From the NCBI GenBank assembly GCA_963810755.1, contig CAWEOP010000009.1:1-64000 (forward strand): 64,000 nt of DNA, written 5' to 3'. The notes beneath the pieces are model-generated. The model was not told the DNA's origin and did not search any database. It saw only the letters and a list, made by a program, of their open reading frames with translations. This stretch comes from FEN-1219 sp963810755 (lineage in GTDB: Bacteria; Pseudomonadota; Gammaproteobacteria; Steroidobacterales; Rariloculaceae). Every line of letters starts with the position of its first letter. The first letter of the stretch is position 1. This document shows positions 8,343-16,047 of the stretch, in pieces. Position numbers and translations under genes: made by a program.

Positions 8343-9026
8343 TCAATCGCACGCGAGCAACTTGCGCGGGACCACGATCGTGGCGCGTAAGCCGGGATCG
8401 TTTTCGATCTCGAGCGCGCCGCCGAACTCGCCGAGTCGGTGCTCGATGCTCCAGAGGCCGAAGCCGCCGCCCTCGAAAGGGTTGCGCCGCCGGGTAACCG
8501 AGTGCAACCCGATACCGTTGTCCGAAACGCTGATCGAGACGGCCCCATCGTGCCGGAAGCGGCTGGTGATCTTGACGACGGTTGCCTGCGAATGCTTCCG
8601 GACGTTCGTCAACAGCTCGCGCAGGGCGCGGAAGATGACTTCGCTGACGGCAGGCTCGAACCGCACATGCGCCGGGACGGCGAGTAGCCGGCAATCGATG
8701 CCGCTGCCGGCGCGGAACTGGTCACAGAGATCGGTTAGCCGGACAAACAGCGCGACGGGGCGCGACGCATCTCCCATGAGGTCGCGAATGATCTGCTGCA
8801 GATGCTCGATCGCGGCCTGAGCGAGGTTGCCGAGCTCGATGACGCGCGCCTGACGATCGTCGGCGCTCTCGGCCGCGAGCCTGGCGAGATTCGCAGCGCG
8901 CAGCTGGAGCGCCACGAGCTCCTGCAAAGGGCCATCGTGCAGGCGCTCAGCGAGCGCTTGCTGGAATAGTGATACCTCGCCTGCCATGGGTCCGTCCGGC
9001 AGTTTCGGCTCAGCGATACCGCACAT
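8343..9026 (-). CDS. Orphan NarL/UhpB-type histidine kinase, no sensor domain
   Basis: 227 residues and soluble. HisKA_3 dimerisation region: LAERLHDGPLQELVALQL with phospho-acceptor His30. HATPase region: LRELLTNVRKHSQAT (N box), VSDNGIGL (G1) and GGFGLWSIEHRL (G2). These are the hallmarks of the HPK7 class that phosphorylates NarL/FixJ-type response regulators. There is no transmembrane, PAS or GAF segment before the H box, so the input must be cytoplasmic or come from a partner. No response regulator gene is found anywhere in the window, so the partner is encoded elsewhere. It converges on the TolB/TPR gene with 15 bases between stops. Confidence 0.86.
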   Translation of the reverse strand: MCGIAEPKLPDGPMAGEVSLFQQALAERLHDGPLQELVALQLRAANLARLAAESADDRQARVIELGNLAQAAIEHLQQIIRDLMGDASRPVALFVRLTDLCDQFRAGSGIDCRLLAVPAHVRFEPAVSEVIFRALRELLTNVRKHSQATVVKITSRFRHDGAVSISVSDNGIGLHSVTRRRNPFEGGGFGLWSIEHRLGEFGGALEIENDPGLRATIVVPRKLLACD

Positions 9027-9169
9027 CTCACACCTCGGTAGGGTGGGCTTGCGGTCTCACCGCTGCCCTCATGGATTGCGGTGCGCTTTATAGCGAAGTG
9101 CCGGGCCGGCGGGACGTGTCATACCGTGTCGCCGGCCGTAACAGCCGCGCCGGCATTGGGGTGGGAGGG

Positions 9170-9601
9170 CTAGTTGTCGATCTGGCGGTCGGCCTCCGCC
9201 GGTGGCGTCGCGTCGGATGCTGGCGTGGCGGTGGGTGCCGGCGTGGCGTCAGGTGCCGGCGCAGCCGGTGCTGGTGCTGCTGGTGCCGGTGCCTGCGCCT
9301 TGATGGGCGGGGCCGGCGTGGCTCGCAGCGGCGTATTGCCGAGCCGAGTGCCGCCCGGCGCCCCTTCGGCGTAGAAGCCCGGGGGCGACTCGAGGCACGG
9401 ACGGCCTAATGCCGCCGTCGCTCCCGCCTCAGGCGGCAATCGCAGCGAATCCGATTCGTCGGGAGGGCTCAGGTCGTCCGGAATCCGAACGGGCGCAACG
9501 GATATCGCCGTCGCGTATCGCTCGGTAGGTTCGCACGCGAGGGTGTGATCGCGCCCGCACCCGCTGAGCCCGCAAACCAAGAACGCCGCGGCCAGCGTCA
9601 T
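9170..9601 (-). CDS. Small Pro/Ala-rich lipoprotein in the bamC position
   Basis: 143 residues. The ATG at 9601 lies 14 bases after the dapA stop, so the two form an operon. It has a signal peptide with lipobox LSGC (Cys15). A short conserved-looking stretch (YATAISVAPVRIPDDLSPPDESDSLRLPPEA) resembles the start of proteobacterial dapA-linked lipoproteins. The last 50 residues are low-complexity Pro/Ala/Thr. In many gammaproteobacteria dapA is followed by bamC (nlpB), an outer-membrane assembly lipoprotein of about 340 residues. This protein is far shorter and lacks the BamC helix-grip domains, so it is at most a reduced relative. Function unknown. Confidence 0.72.
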   Translation of the reverse strand: MTLAAAFLVCGLSGCGRDHTLACEPTERYATAISVAPVRIPDDLSPPDESDSLRLPPEAGATAALGRPCLESPPGFYAEGAPGGTRLGNTPLRATPAPPIKAQAPAPAAPAPAAPAPDATPAPTATPASDATPPAEADRQIDN

Positions 9602-9615
9602 GCCGGAGCTATTCC

Positions 9616-10503
9616 TCACGCGGCGGCGACTCGCACACCGGCCGCCAGCATCGCATCGGATACTGCGACATGGTACTGCGGCGCGAGGCGCAACAGAGGG
9701 AGACGAATACCGGGTCCAATGAGTCCCATCTGCTCGACTGCCCACTTGACCGGAATTGGATTGCTTTCGCAGAACAGTTTTTGGTGCAGGCCGACGAGGC
9801 CGGCATCGATCCTCTCGGCCTCGGCACGGCTGCCGGCCCTGGCCGCGTCGCAAAGGCGTCGCATGCCCGCCGGCGCCACGTTTCCAGTTACCGAAATCAC
9901 GCCATCGCCACCTTGCAACATGAACTCGCGGGCCGTCGCATCGTCGCCGCTCAGCAGCACGAACTCGGCACCGCACGTTTCTCTGAGCACGCGCACGCGC
10001 GCGAGTTCCCCGGTGGCTTCCTTGATGCCGCGGATATTGCCGTGGGTCGCAAGCTTCGCGACCGTCTCGGGCTTCAAGTCGACGCCTGTTCGCCCAGGCA
10101 CGTTGTAGAGAATGATGGGGTGGCGCACCGCGTCCGCGACCGCAGCGAAGTGGCGGCGCATACCTTCCTGCGGCGGCTTGTTGTAGTACGGAGTGACGAC
10201 CAGAAACGCGGCGATCGGGAGAGCATCGACCGCGCGCGAGAGGTTCAGCGTCTGCGCCGTGGAGTTCGAGCCCGTGCCGGCCACGATCGGGATTCGTCCC
10301 GCCGCCAACTCGCATGCACGCTCGAGCACTTCTACGTGCTCGTTGTGACTGAGCGTCGCAGACTCTCCGGTAGTGCCCGCGACTACCAAAGCCTCGGTGC
10401 CCTCGCTCACGTGGAAATCGATGACACGGGCGAAGTCGCGGTAGTTGACGGACCCGTCGGAATCCATCGGCGTCACAACCGCTACCATGCTACCCGTCAA
10501 CAT
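9616..10503 (-). CDS. dapA: 4-hydroxy-tetrahydrodipicolinate synthase
   Basis: 295 residues, standard length. Condenses pyruvate with aspartate semialdehyde, the first committed step toward diaminopimelate and lysine. Visible motifs: GTTGESATLSHNEH with the catalytic Thr, VVTPYYNKPPQEG with the catalytic Tyr, GIKEATG with the Schiff-base Lys, and LLSGDD. The start is the ATG at 10503 (MLTGSMVAVVTPM); an in-frame start further up would add 19 atypical residues. It is the first gene of a two-gene operon with the lipoprotein. A promoter with TACTAT and TTGCGC lies upstream at 10543-10571, divergent from the GcvR-like gene. Confidence 0.96.
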   Translation of the reverse strand: MLTGSMVAVVTPMDSDGSVNYRDFARVIDFHVSEGTEALVVAGTTGESATLSHNEHVEVLERACELAAGRIPIVAGTGSNSTAQTLNLSRAVDALPIAAFLVVTPYYNKPPQEGMRRHFAAVADAVRHPIILYNVPGRTGVDLKPETVAKLATHGNIRGIKEATGELARVRVLRETCGAEFVLLSGDDATAREFMLQGGDGVISVTGNVAPAGMRRLCDAARAGSRAEAERIDAGLVGLHQKLFCESNPIPVKWAVEQMGLIGPGIRLPLLRLAPQYHVAVSDAMLAAGVRVAAA

Positions 10504-10542
10504 CGTCGAGGCCTTGCTGCGCAGTGGAGAAAAAGGCGGACG

Positions 10543-10571
10543 ATAGTACCGACGGACCAACGGCGGCGCAA
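10543..10571 (-). promoter_or_regulatory. Predicted sigma-70-type promoter for dapA
   Basis: On the minus strand, TTGCGC (10571-10566), a 17-base spacer and TACTAT (10548-10543), about 40 bases before the dapA ATG. It is back to back with the GcvR-like promoter. Confidence 0.5.
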
Positions 10572-10580
10572 CTTGAGGCG

Positions 10581-10608
10581 TTGCAGGCAGTGGCGTTCAA
10601 GGTACACT
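10581..10608 (+). promoter_or_regulatory. Predicted sigma-70-type promoter for the GcvR-like gene
   Basis: TTGCAG (10581-10586), a 16-base spacer and TACACT (10603-10608). The expected start of transcription, near 10615, lies about 27 bases before the ATG at 10642. Confidence 0.5.
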
Positions 10609-10641
10609 GCCTGACTGGCTCAGCCGCGAGATTTCTTGGCG

Positions 10642-11175
10642 ATGGAACAACTCATGGTCATCTCCGCCGTCGGCGGCGATCCCACCGCGGTCGTGCAGGA
10701 ATTGACCCGCGTGATCATGGATTGCGGCGGCAACATCAAAGAGAGCCGGATGGCCGCCTTCGGCTCGGAGTTCGCAATGTTGCTTCTAGTGGCCGGCAAC
10801 TGGCACACGATCAGCCGCATGGAGCGCGAGCTCAACCGTTTCGCCGGCAGCAACGGCGTCACGATGCAGCTGAAACGCACGGAGCCGCGACGCTTCGGCA
10901 AAGAGCTGCTGCCCTACGCCGTCGACGTCGTCGGCCTCGACCAACCCGGCGTGGTGCACAGCTTGAGCGGCTTCTTCGCCGCCCGCAAAGTGGAGATCGG
11001 CGAAGTGTCCACCCGCAGCTACGCCGCAACGCACACCGGAGCGCCGATGTTTTCCGTGCAGATGTTCATCAACATCCCAGCGAGCGTCCACATTTCGGGG
11101 TTGCGCGAAGAGTTCATGGAGTTCTGCGACCAGCTCAACGTCGACGCGATCATGGAGCCCGTCAAGCATTCCTAG
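10642..11175 (+). CDS. GcvR-like tandem ACT-domain protein
   Basis: 177 residues from the ATG at 10642 (MEQLMVISAVGG); a TTG two codons earlier is possible. Two ACT domains: about 5-80 (DCGGNIKESRMAAFGSEFAMLLLVAG) and 92-172 (VDVVGLDQPGVVHSLSGFFAARKVEIGEV). This is the layout of GcvR, which in E. coli senses glycine and blocks GcvA activation of the glycine cleavage operon. In genomes like this the gene usually sits between dapA and bcp, as here, so linkage does not prove the glycine role. No gcv genes are in the window. It is followed by bcp after 22 bases in the same direction. Confidence 0.85.
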   Translation: MEQLMVISAVGGDPTAVVQELTRVIMDCGGNIKESRMAAFGSEFAMLLLVAGNWHTISRMERELNRFAGSNGVTMQLKRTEPRRFGKELLPYAVDVVGLDQPGVVHSLSGFFAARKVEIGEVSTRSYAATHTGAPMFSVQMFINIPASVHISGLREEFMEFCDQLNVDAIMEPVKHS

Positions 11176-11197
11176 CGGGATAGAAGGAACCACGTAA

Positions 11198-11665
11198 ATG
11201 GCAGACGTCGCTGTCGGCAAGAAGGTCCCCGCGTTTACGGCTCAGGCCACCGGCGAAGGCGCCGTGAGCAGCAAGGACCTCACAGGGTCCGCGTACGTGC
11301 TCTATTTCTACCCAAAGGACGACACCCCGGGCTGTACGCTCGAGGGCCAAGGCTTCCGCGACCAACTGGCCAAGTTCAAGAGGCTCAAAGTAAGAGTGCT
11401 CGGCGTGTCGCGCGACAACCTCACCTCGCACGAAAAGTTCCGAAAGAAGTACGACCTGCCGTTTGACCTAATCAGCGACGCCGACGAGCAACTCTGCCGG
11501 CTGTTCGCTGTAATCAAGGAGAAGAACATGTACGGTAAGAAGGTGCTCGGCATCGAACGCAGCACCTTCCTGGTCGACTCGAAGGGCGTTCTGCGCAAAG
11601 AATGGCGGAAAGTGAAGGTCGACGGTCACGTCGACGAAGTGCTCGAAGCGGCCAAGGGACTTTAA
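11198..11665 (+). CDS. bcp: Thiol peroxidase, Bcp/PrxQ family
   Basis: 155 residues. Reduces hydroperoxides with thioredoxin. The peroxidatic site is DDTPGCTLEG with Cys46; Pro44, Thr43 and the later Arg (GVSRDN) complete the usual active site. The resolving cysteine often found five residues later (CTxxxC) is absent here (Gln51). The only other cysteine is Cys100 (DEQLCRLF), so it is either an atypical two-Cys enzyme using Cys100 or a one-Cys form. ATG start with AGAAGGA upstream. It is probably co-transcribed with the GcvR-like gene and the downstream M48 protease gene. Confidence 0.93.
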   Translation: MADVAVGKKVPAFTAQATGEGAVSSKDLTGSAYVLYFYPKDDTPGCTLEGQGFRDQLAKFKRLKVRVLGVSRDNLTSHEKFRKKYDLPFDLISDADEQLCRLFAVIKEKNMYGKKVLGIERSTFLVDSKGVLRKEWRKVKVDGHVDEVLEAAKGL

Positions 11666-11736
11666 CGGAACGCAACTGCCGCATCGGGGTCGAATTCGTC
11701 TACGGCCCGAAGTCGAAGCCTGGAGGACTCTACAAC

Positions 11737-13191
11737 GTGAAGATTCTGACGTTGCTGCTTGGCATCGCACTTCTCGGTAGCGCCGCGGCCGAGCCGAATG
11801 ATCGCCTGCCGGACTTCGGCAGCCCGGCCGACGCCGCGTTGAGCAAGAGCCGCGAGGCGCAACTCGGGCGCGGGGTGATGCTCCAACTGCGGAACGCAAA
11901 CGTCGTCGTCGACGACCCACAGCTCACCGAATACATCGGAACGCTCGGCAGCCAGCTCGCGAGCAACGCGAACAACGGCGACTTCAAGTTCGGCTTCTTT
12001 CTCGTCAAGGACGGCCAGATCAACGCGTTCGCGCTACCGGGCGGCTTCATCGGCGTGAACTCCGGCCTCCTGCTTGCGACCGATAACGAGAACGAGCTCG
12101 CCGGCGTGCTCGCCCACGAGGTGTCACACGTCACGCAACGGCACCTCGCGCGGGCAATGTACGACAACCAACGCACGAGCATCATGTCGATGGCGACGAT
12201 GTTGGCCGCGATCCTGCTCGGTGCCGCCGCCGACGTAGGGGGCGACGCGTTGACCGGTGTCGTCACGGCTTCGCAATCGATGGCCGCGCAGCGCCAGATC
12301 AACTTCACCCGCGCGAACGAACATGAGGCCGACCGCGTCGGTATGGAGGTGCTGTCCTCCGCGGGTTTCGACCCGAACGGCATGTCCTCCTTCTTCGAGA
12401 AACTCAGCAAGCGCTATGGCGGACAACAGCAATACGTCCCGGCGATCTTGCAGACGCATCCCGTCACGTCCGAGCGCGTCGCCGAGGCTCGCGCGCGGGC
12501 ACGCCAGCTCCCGCCGACGACCCATACCGACAGCGCCGGCTACGGGCTCGCGAAGGCGCGGATTTTGGTGTTGACGGCGCCAACGCCAGAAGCGGCGTTC
12601 GCGCTGTTCAAAGACAAGACGGGCAGCACGCTGCCGGCCGATCGCTACGGCCTCGCACTGAGCTCGATGCGCATGTCGCTCAACGACAACGCCGAACGTT
12701 TGTTCCGCGATCTCGTCGCGGACGACCCGACGATAATCGCTTATCGGATCGGAGAAGCCGAGGCGCTGATGGCGGCCGGCAGCACGGAGAGCGCCTTCAA
12801 ACTCTACAAAGACGACGTGCGCTTGTTCCCCCGCAACGTACCGCTGACCATCAGCTACGCCGAAGCCTTGATCGCTGCCGGTCAGGCCGCGGCCGCGCAC
12901 GAGCTGCTGCTCGATCTTCTGAACAACGTCGACCCCACGCCGGAGCAGCTGCGCCTCATCGCGCGGGCCGCGAACGCCGAAGGCGACGTAGGCAACGCCT
13001 ACTTCTATATGTCCTACTACTACGCCTCGATCGGCAACCTGCCGCTCGCGATCAACCAAGTGCGGATGGCCCTCGAGACGCCCGACGTGCATACCGTGGA
13101 CCGCTCACGCTTCGAAGCGCGCCTCGAGCAGCTGATCGACTATCTGCCGGACGAGGAGCGCGAGCGCCAACGCGTGGCGCCGACGCACTAG
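11737..13191 (+). CDS. bepA: Periplasmic M48 metalloprotease with TPR repeats, BepA/YfgC family
   Basis: 484 residues from a GTG at 11737 with a clear GGAGG at 11722-11726; the resulting N terminus MKILTLLLGIALLGSAAA is a signal peptide. The M48 core includes INAFALPGGFIGVNSGLL, the zinc motif HEVSH (in VLAHEVSHVTQRH) and NEHEADRVGMEVL carrying the third ligand. The C-terminal 200 residues carry TPR-like helices. BepA degrades or chaperones stalled LptD and BamA-complex substrates in the periplasm. Length and architecture agree with the E. coli protein (487 residues). Confidence 0.93.
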   Translation: MKILTLLLGIALLGSAAAEPNDRLPDFGSPADAALSKSREAQLGRGVMLQLRNANVVVDDPQLTEYIGTLGSQLASNANNGDFKFGFFLVKDGQINAFALPGGFIGVNSGLLLATDNENELAGVLAHEVSHVTQRHLARAMYDNQRTSIMSMATMLAAILLGAAADVGGDALTGVVTASQSMAAQRQINFTRANEHEADRVGMEVLSSAGFDPNGMSSFFEKLSKRYGGQQQYVPAILQTHPVTSERVAEARARARQLPPTTHTDSAGYGLAKARILVLTAPTPEAAFALFKDKTGSTLPADRYGLALSSMRMSLNDNAERLFRDLVADDPTIIAYRIGEAEALMAAGSTESAFKLYKDDVRLFPRNVPLTISYAEALIAAGQAAAAHELLLDLLNNVDPTPEQLRLIARAANAEGDVGNAYFYMSYYYASIGNLPLAINQVRMALETPDVHTVDRSRFEARLEQLIDYLPDEERERQRVAPTH

Positions 13192-13282
13192 CCTCCGTTC
13201 GCTAGGGCCTCGCCCGGTGGTGGATCGAGGCCGCCCCGAGCCCGCGATCACCCGCCGTCCGCCTTCCTTATCCGTTCCGGCC

Positions 13283-13320
13283 TTGCGATAGGCCAAAATG
13301 GTACTAAAATAGTCCACTAT
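13283..13320 (+). promoter_or_regulatory. suf operon promoter overlapped by an IscR type-1-like operator
   Basis: TTGCGA (13283-13288), a 16-base spacer and TAAAAT (13305-13310) form a sigma-70-like promoter. Over its -10 lies a 25-base site (13296-13320). Against the E. coli IscR [2Fe-2S] consensus (core GACT-RWWWY-AGTC, outer arms ATA and TAT), its core and right half agree closely: ACT, AAAAT, AGTC, then CTAT; the left arm is degenerate. Binding there would block RNA polymerase. The Rrf2 regulator gene begins 26 bases downstream, which supports negative autoregulation of the whole suf operon. Confidence 0.68.
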
Positions 13321-13346
13321 CGAAATGCCGAGAAGGATTCGCCGCG

Positions 13347-13808
13347 ATGCTGCGAATGAGCAAGCTCACAGACTACGGAACCATGGTGCTCGCGCAGCTC
13401 GCGACACGCGACGATGGCCTGTCGACTGCGGGCGAGGTCGCCGGCGCTACCCACCTCGGCCAGCCCACCGTCAGCAAGCTGCTCAAGCATCTCGTGCATG
13501 CGGGGCTCGTGGTCTCGACCCGTGGCGTTCAGGGCGGATACGCGCTCGCCCGGCCGGCAGGCGCGATCAGTGCCGCCGAGATCATCGACGCACTCGAGGG
13601 GCCCGTCGCAATCACGGAGTGCAGCTCCGCGAGCGGCGATTGCGACCTCGAGTCTTTCTGCCGAGTCGGCATGGCCTGGCAGCGGATCAACCACAGCATC
13701 CGCAAGGCGCTCCAGGACGTGACGCTCGCGGATTTGCAGCAGCGGCGCGAGCCGCTGCCACCGCCCAATCTGCGCGCCGGCCTGAGCAAGACCGCGGGCG
13801 CTCGTTGA
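13347..13808 (+). CDS. Rrf2-family Fe-S sensing regulator of the suf operon (SufR/IscR-like)
   Basis: 153 residues. Winged helix at about 5-65 (LTDYGTMVLAQLA, LGQPTVSKLLKHLVHAGLVVSTRGVQGGYALARP). Cys92, Cys99 and Cys105 match the cluster ligands of E. coli IscR (92, 98, 104) nearly exactly in position. It should bind a [2Fe-2S] cluster and repress the operon when iron-sulfur supply is adequate; loss of the cluster would derepress it. It is the first gene of the suf operon, 18 bases before sufB, with an operator-like site over its own promoter. Proteobacterial SUF regulators of this type are often named SufR. They are distinct from the cyanobacterial DeoR-type SufR, so no symbol is given. Confidence 0.9.
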   Translation: MLRMSKLTDYGTMVLAQLATRDDGLSTAGEVAGATHLGQPTVSKLLKHLVHAGLVVSTRGVQGGYALARPAGAISAAEIIDALEGPVAITECSSASGDCDLESFCRVGMAWQRINHSIRKALQDVTLADLQQRREPLPPPNLRAGLSKTAGAR

Positions 13809-13826
13809 CGGATTAGGGGCAGAGGA

Positions 13827-15275
13827 ATGGCAACGGATTCGAAAGAGCTCGACGATCTCGTCAAGCGTAGCTACCGGCACGGCTTCGTCACCGACATCGA
13901 GCAGGAGACGGTACCGCCCGGCCTCGACGAGGATGTGATCAGGCTGATTTCCGCAAAGAAGGGCGAGCCCGAGTTCCTCACGGAGTGGCGGCTCAAGGCG
14001 TACCGGCATTGGCTGACGCTCGAGGAGCCGACCTGGGCGCACGTGCATTACTCGCCGATCGACTACCAAGGCATTTCGTACTACTCCGCGCCGAAGTCCA
14101 ACGCCGACGCGCCGAAGAGCCTCGACGAGGTCGATCCGAAGCTCCTCGAGACCTACGAAAAGCTCGGTATCCCGCTGCACGAGCGCGCTCGGCTCGCCGG
14201 AGTCGCGGTCGACGCGGTCTTCGACAGCGTGTCCGTCGCGACTACCTTCAAGGGCAAGCTCGCGGACGCCGGGGTGATTTTTTGCTCGTTCTCCGAGGCC
14301 GTGCAAAAGCACCCCGACCTCGTGCAGCGCTATCTCGGCACCGTCGTACCCTATCGCGACAACTTCTTCGCGACCCTGAACTCGGCGGTCTTCACCGACG
14401 GCTCGTTCGTCTACGTTCCGAAGGGCGTCCGCTGCCCGATGGAGCTCTCGACGTATTTCCGCATCAATGCGGCGAAAACCGGTCAGTTCGAGCGCACGCT
14501 GATCGTCGCGGACGAAGGCAGCCACGTGAGCTATCTCGAGGGGTGCACGGCGCCGATGCGCGACGAGAACCAGCTGCACGCCGCCGTCGTCGAGCTCGTT
14601 GCGCTCGAGGGAGCGCAAATCAAATACTCGACCGTGCAAAACTGGTATCCGGGCGACGAGCAAGGACGCGGCGGCATCTACAACTTCGTCACGAAGCGCG
14701 GCGAGTGCCGCGGCGCGAACTCGAAGATCTCGTGGACCCAGGTCGAGACGGGCTCCGCTATCACCTGGAAGTATCCGAGCTGCATCCTGCGCGGCGAGAA
14801 CTCGGTCGGCGAGTTCTACTCCGTCGCGGTCGCGAACAACTATCAGCAAGCGGATACGGGCACCAAGATGATCCACATCGGCCGCAACACCCGCAGCACG
14901 ATCGTCTCCAAGGGTATCTCGGCCGGTCACGGGCAAAACTCCTATCGCGGCCTCGTGAAGATGCTGCCGACGGCGCACGGCGCGCGTAACTACACGCAAT
15001 GCGATTCGCTGCTGCTCGGCTCCGAGTGCGGCGCACACACGTTCCCGTACATCGAGTCGCGCAATCGCTCGGCGCGCGTCGAGCACGAAGCGACGACGTC
15101 GAAGATCAGCGAGGATCAGTTGTTCTATTGCCGGCAGCGCGGCCTCGCCCAGGAGGACGCCGTGAACATGATCGTCAACGGCTTCTGCCGCGAAGTGTTC
15201 AAGGAGCTTCCGATGGAGTTTGCGGTCGAAGCGCAGAATTTGCTGAACGTGAGCCTCGAAGGCGCGGTCGGCTGA
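13827..15275 (+). CDS. sufB: Fe-S cluster assembly scaffold protein SufB
   Basis: 482 residues. SufB with SufC and SufD forms the SufBC2D scaffold that builds nascent Fe-S clusters. The typical N-terminal region (VKRSYRHGFVTDIEQETVPPGL) leads into the long right-handed beta helix, with SWTQVETGSAITWKYPSC and ISAGHGQNSYRGLVK. Key residues are visible: the acceptor Cys in GSECGAHTFPYIE and His in RVEHEATTSKISEDQ. The C-terminal SufC-binding helices end NLLNVSLEGAVG. ATG start with AGAGGA directly upstream. Second gene of the operon. Confidence 0.97.
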   Translation: MATDSKELDDLVKRSYRHGFVTDIEQETVPPGLDEDVIRLISAKKGEPEFLTEWRLKAYRHWLTLEEPTWAHVHYSPIDYQGISYYSAPKSNADAPKSLDEVDPKLLETYEKLGIPLHERARLAGVAVDAVFDSVSVATTFKGKLADAGVIFCSFSEAVQKHPDLVQRYLGTVVPYRDNFFATLNSAVFTDGSFVYVPKGVRCPMELSTYFRINAAKTGQFERTLIVADEGSHVSYLEGCTAPMRDENQLHAAVVELVALEGAQIKYSTVQNWYPGDEQGRGGIYNFVTKRGECRGANSKISWTQVETGSAITWKYPSCILRGENSVGEFYSVAVANNYQQADTGTKMIHIGRNTRSTIVSKGISAGHGQNSYRGLVKMLPTAHGARNYTQCDSLLLGSECGAHTFPYIESRNRSARVEHEATTSKISEDQLFYCRQRGLAQEDAVNMIVNGFCREVFKELPMEFAVEAQNLLNVSLEGAVG

Positions 15276-15291
15276 GACGGAGTTCGGATTG

Positions 15292-16047
15292 ATGTTGACG
15301 ATCGAAAAGCTGCGCGTCCGCGTTGCGGACCGCGAAATCCTGAAAGGGCTCGACCTCACGGTTCCGACCGGTGAGGTGCACGCGATCATGGGGCCGAACG
15401 GCTCAGGCAAAAGCACGCTCGCGCAGGTGCTCGCCGGGCGCGAGGACTACGAGGTGACGAGCGGCACGATCCGGCTCGACGAGCAGGACCTGCTGGCGCT
15501 CGCGCCGGAGCAGCGGGCACGAGCCGGTGTGTTCCTCGCATTCCAGTACCCCATCGAGATCCCGGGCGTGAACAACGCCTACTTGCTCAAAGCGGCCTTG
15601 AACGCGCAGCGAGCCGCCCGCGGCGAGACGCCGGTCGACGCATTCGAGTTCATGAAGTTAATTAAGAACAAGATGGAACTCATGCAAATTCCTAAGGATT
15701 TTCTCAATCGTAGCGTGAACCAGGGGTTCTCGGGCGGCGAGAAAAAGCGCAATGAGATCCTGCAGATGTTGTTGCTTCAGCCCCGATTTGCGGTGCTCGA
15801 TGAGACGGACTCCGGGCTCGACGTCGACGCGCTCAAGATCGTCGCGGCGGGCGTCAACAGCCTCCGCAACCCGGAGCGCTCGATGCTGCTCGTGACCCAT
15901 TACGAACGGTTACTCGAGCTTATCGTGCCCGATCGCGTGCACGTGCTCGCAGCTGGCCGCATCGTGAAATCTGGAGGCCCTGAGCTCGCCCGCGAGCTCG
16001 ATGAGCGGGGCTACGATTGGGTGCAGGCGGAGGCCGCACAGTCGTGA
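15292..16047 (+). CDS. sufC: Fe-S assembly ATPase SufC
   Basis: 251 residues from the ATG at 15292; a TTG one codon earlier is less likely. ABC-type ATPase that drives the shape change of SufBC2D. Walker A GPNGSGKST, Q-loop AFQYPIEIPGVNNAYL, signature GFSGGEKKRNEILQ, Walker B FAVLDETDSGLD with the SufC-typical DETDSGLD, and the H-loop THYERL. The stretch 15655-15712 is unusually A+T-rich for this genome, with codons TTA, ATT, AAT and CCT (KLIKNKMELMQIPKDFLN). The stop overlaps the sufD start. Confidence 0.97.
   Translation: MLTIEKLRVRVADREILKGLDLTVPTGEVHAIMGPNGSGKSTLAQVLAGREDYEVTSGTIRLDEQDLLALAPEQRARAGVFLAFQYPIEIPGVNNAYLLKAALNAQRAARGETPVDAFEFMKLIKNKMELMQIPKDFLNRSVNQGFSGGEKKRNEILQMLLLQPRFAVLDETDSGLDVDALKIVAAGVNSLRNPERSMLLVTHYERLLELIVPDRVHVLAAGRIVKSGGPELARELDERGYDWVQAEAAQS

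Noticed and set aside
9195..9300. Repeats coding for Pro/Ala/Thr in the lipoprotein as a possible tandem-repeat locus
   Set aside because: The units vary in length and sequence; it is ordinary low-complexity coding sequence rather than a clear tandem array.
9602..10315. Extension of the lipoprotein frame through dapA
   Set aside because: The region is fully occupied by dapA on the same strand; only the part from 9601 down carries a signal peptide and lipobox.
13317..15416. Minus-strand open frame of about 700 codons across sufB
   Set aside because: Antisense to a fully conserved sufB and its regulator; low-complexity Arg/Ala-rich product and no start signal.
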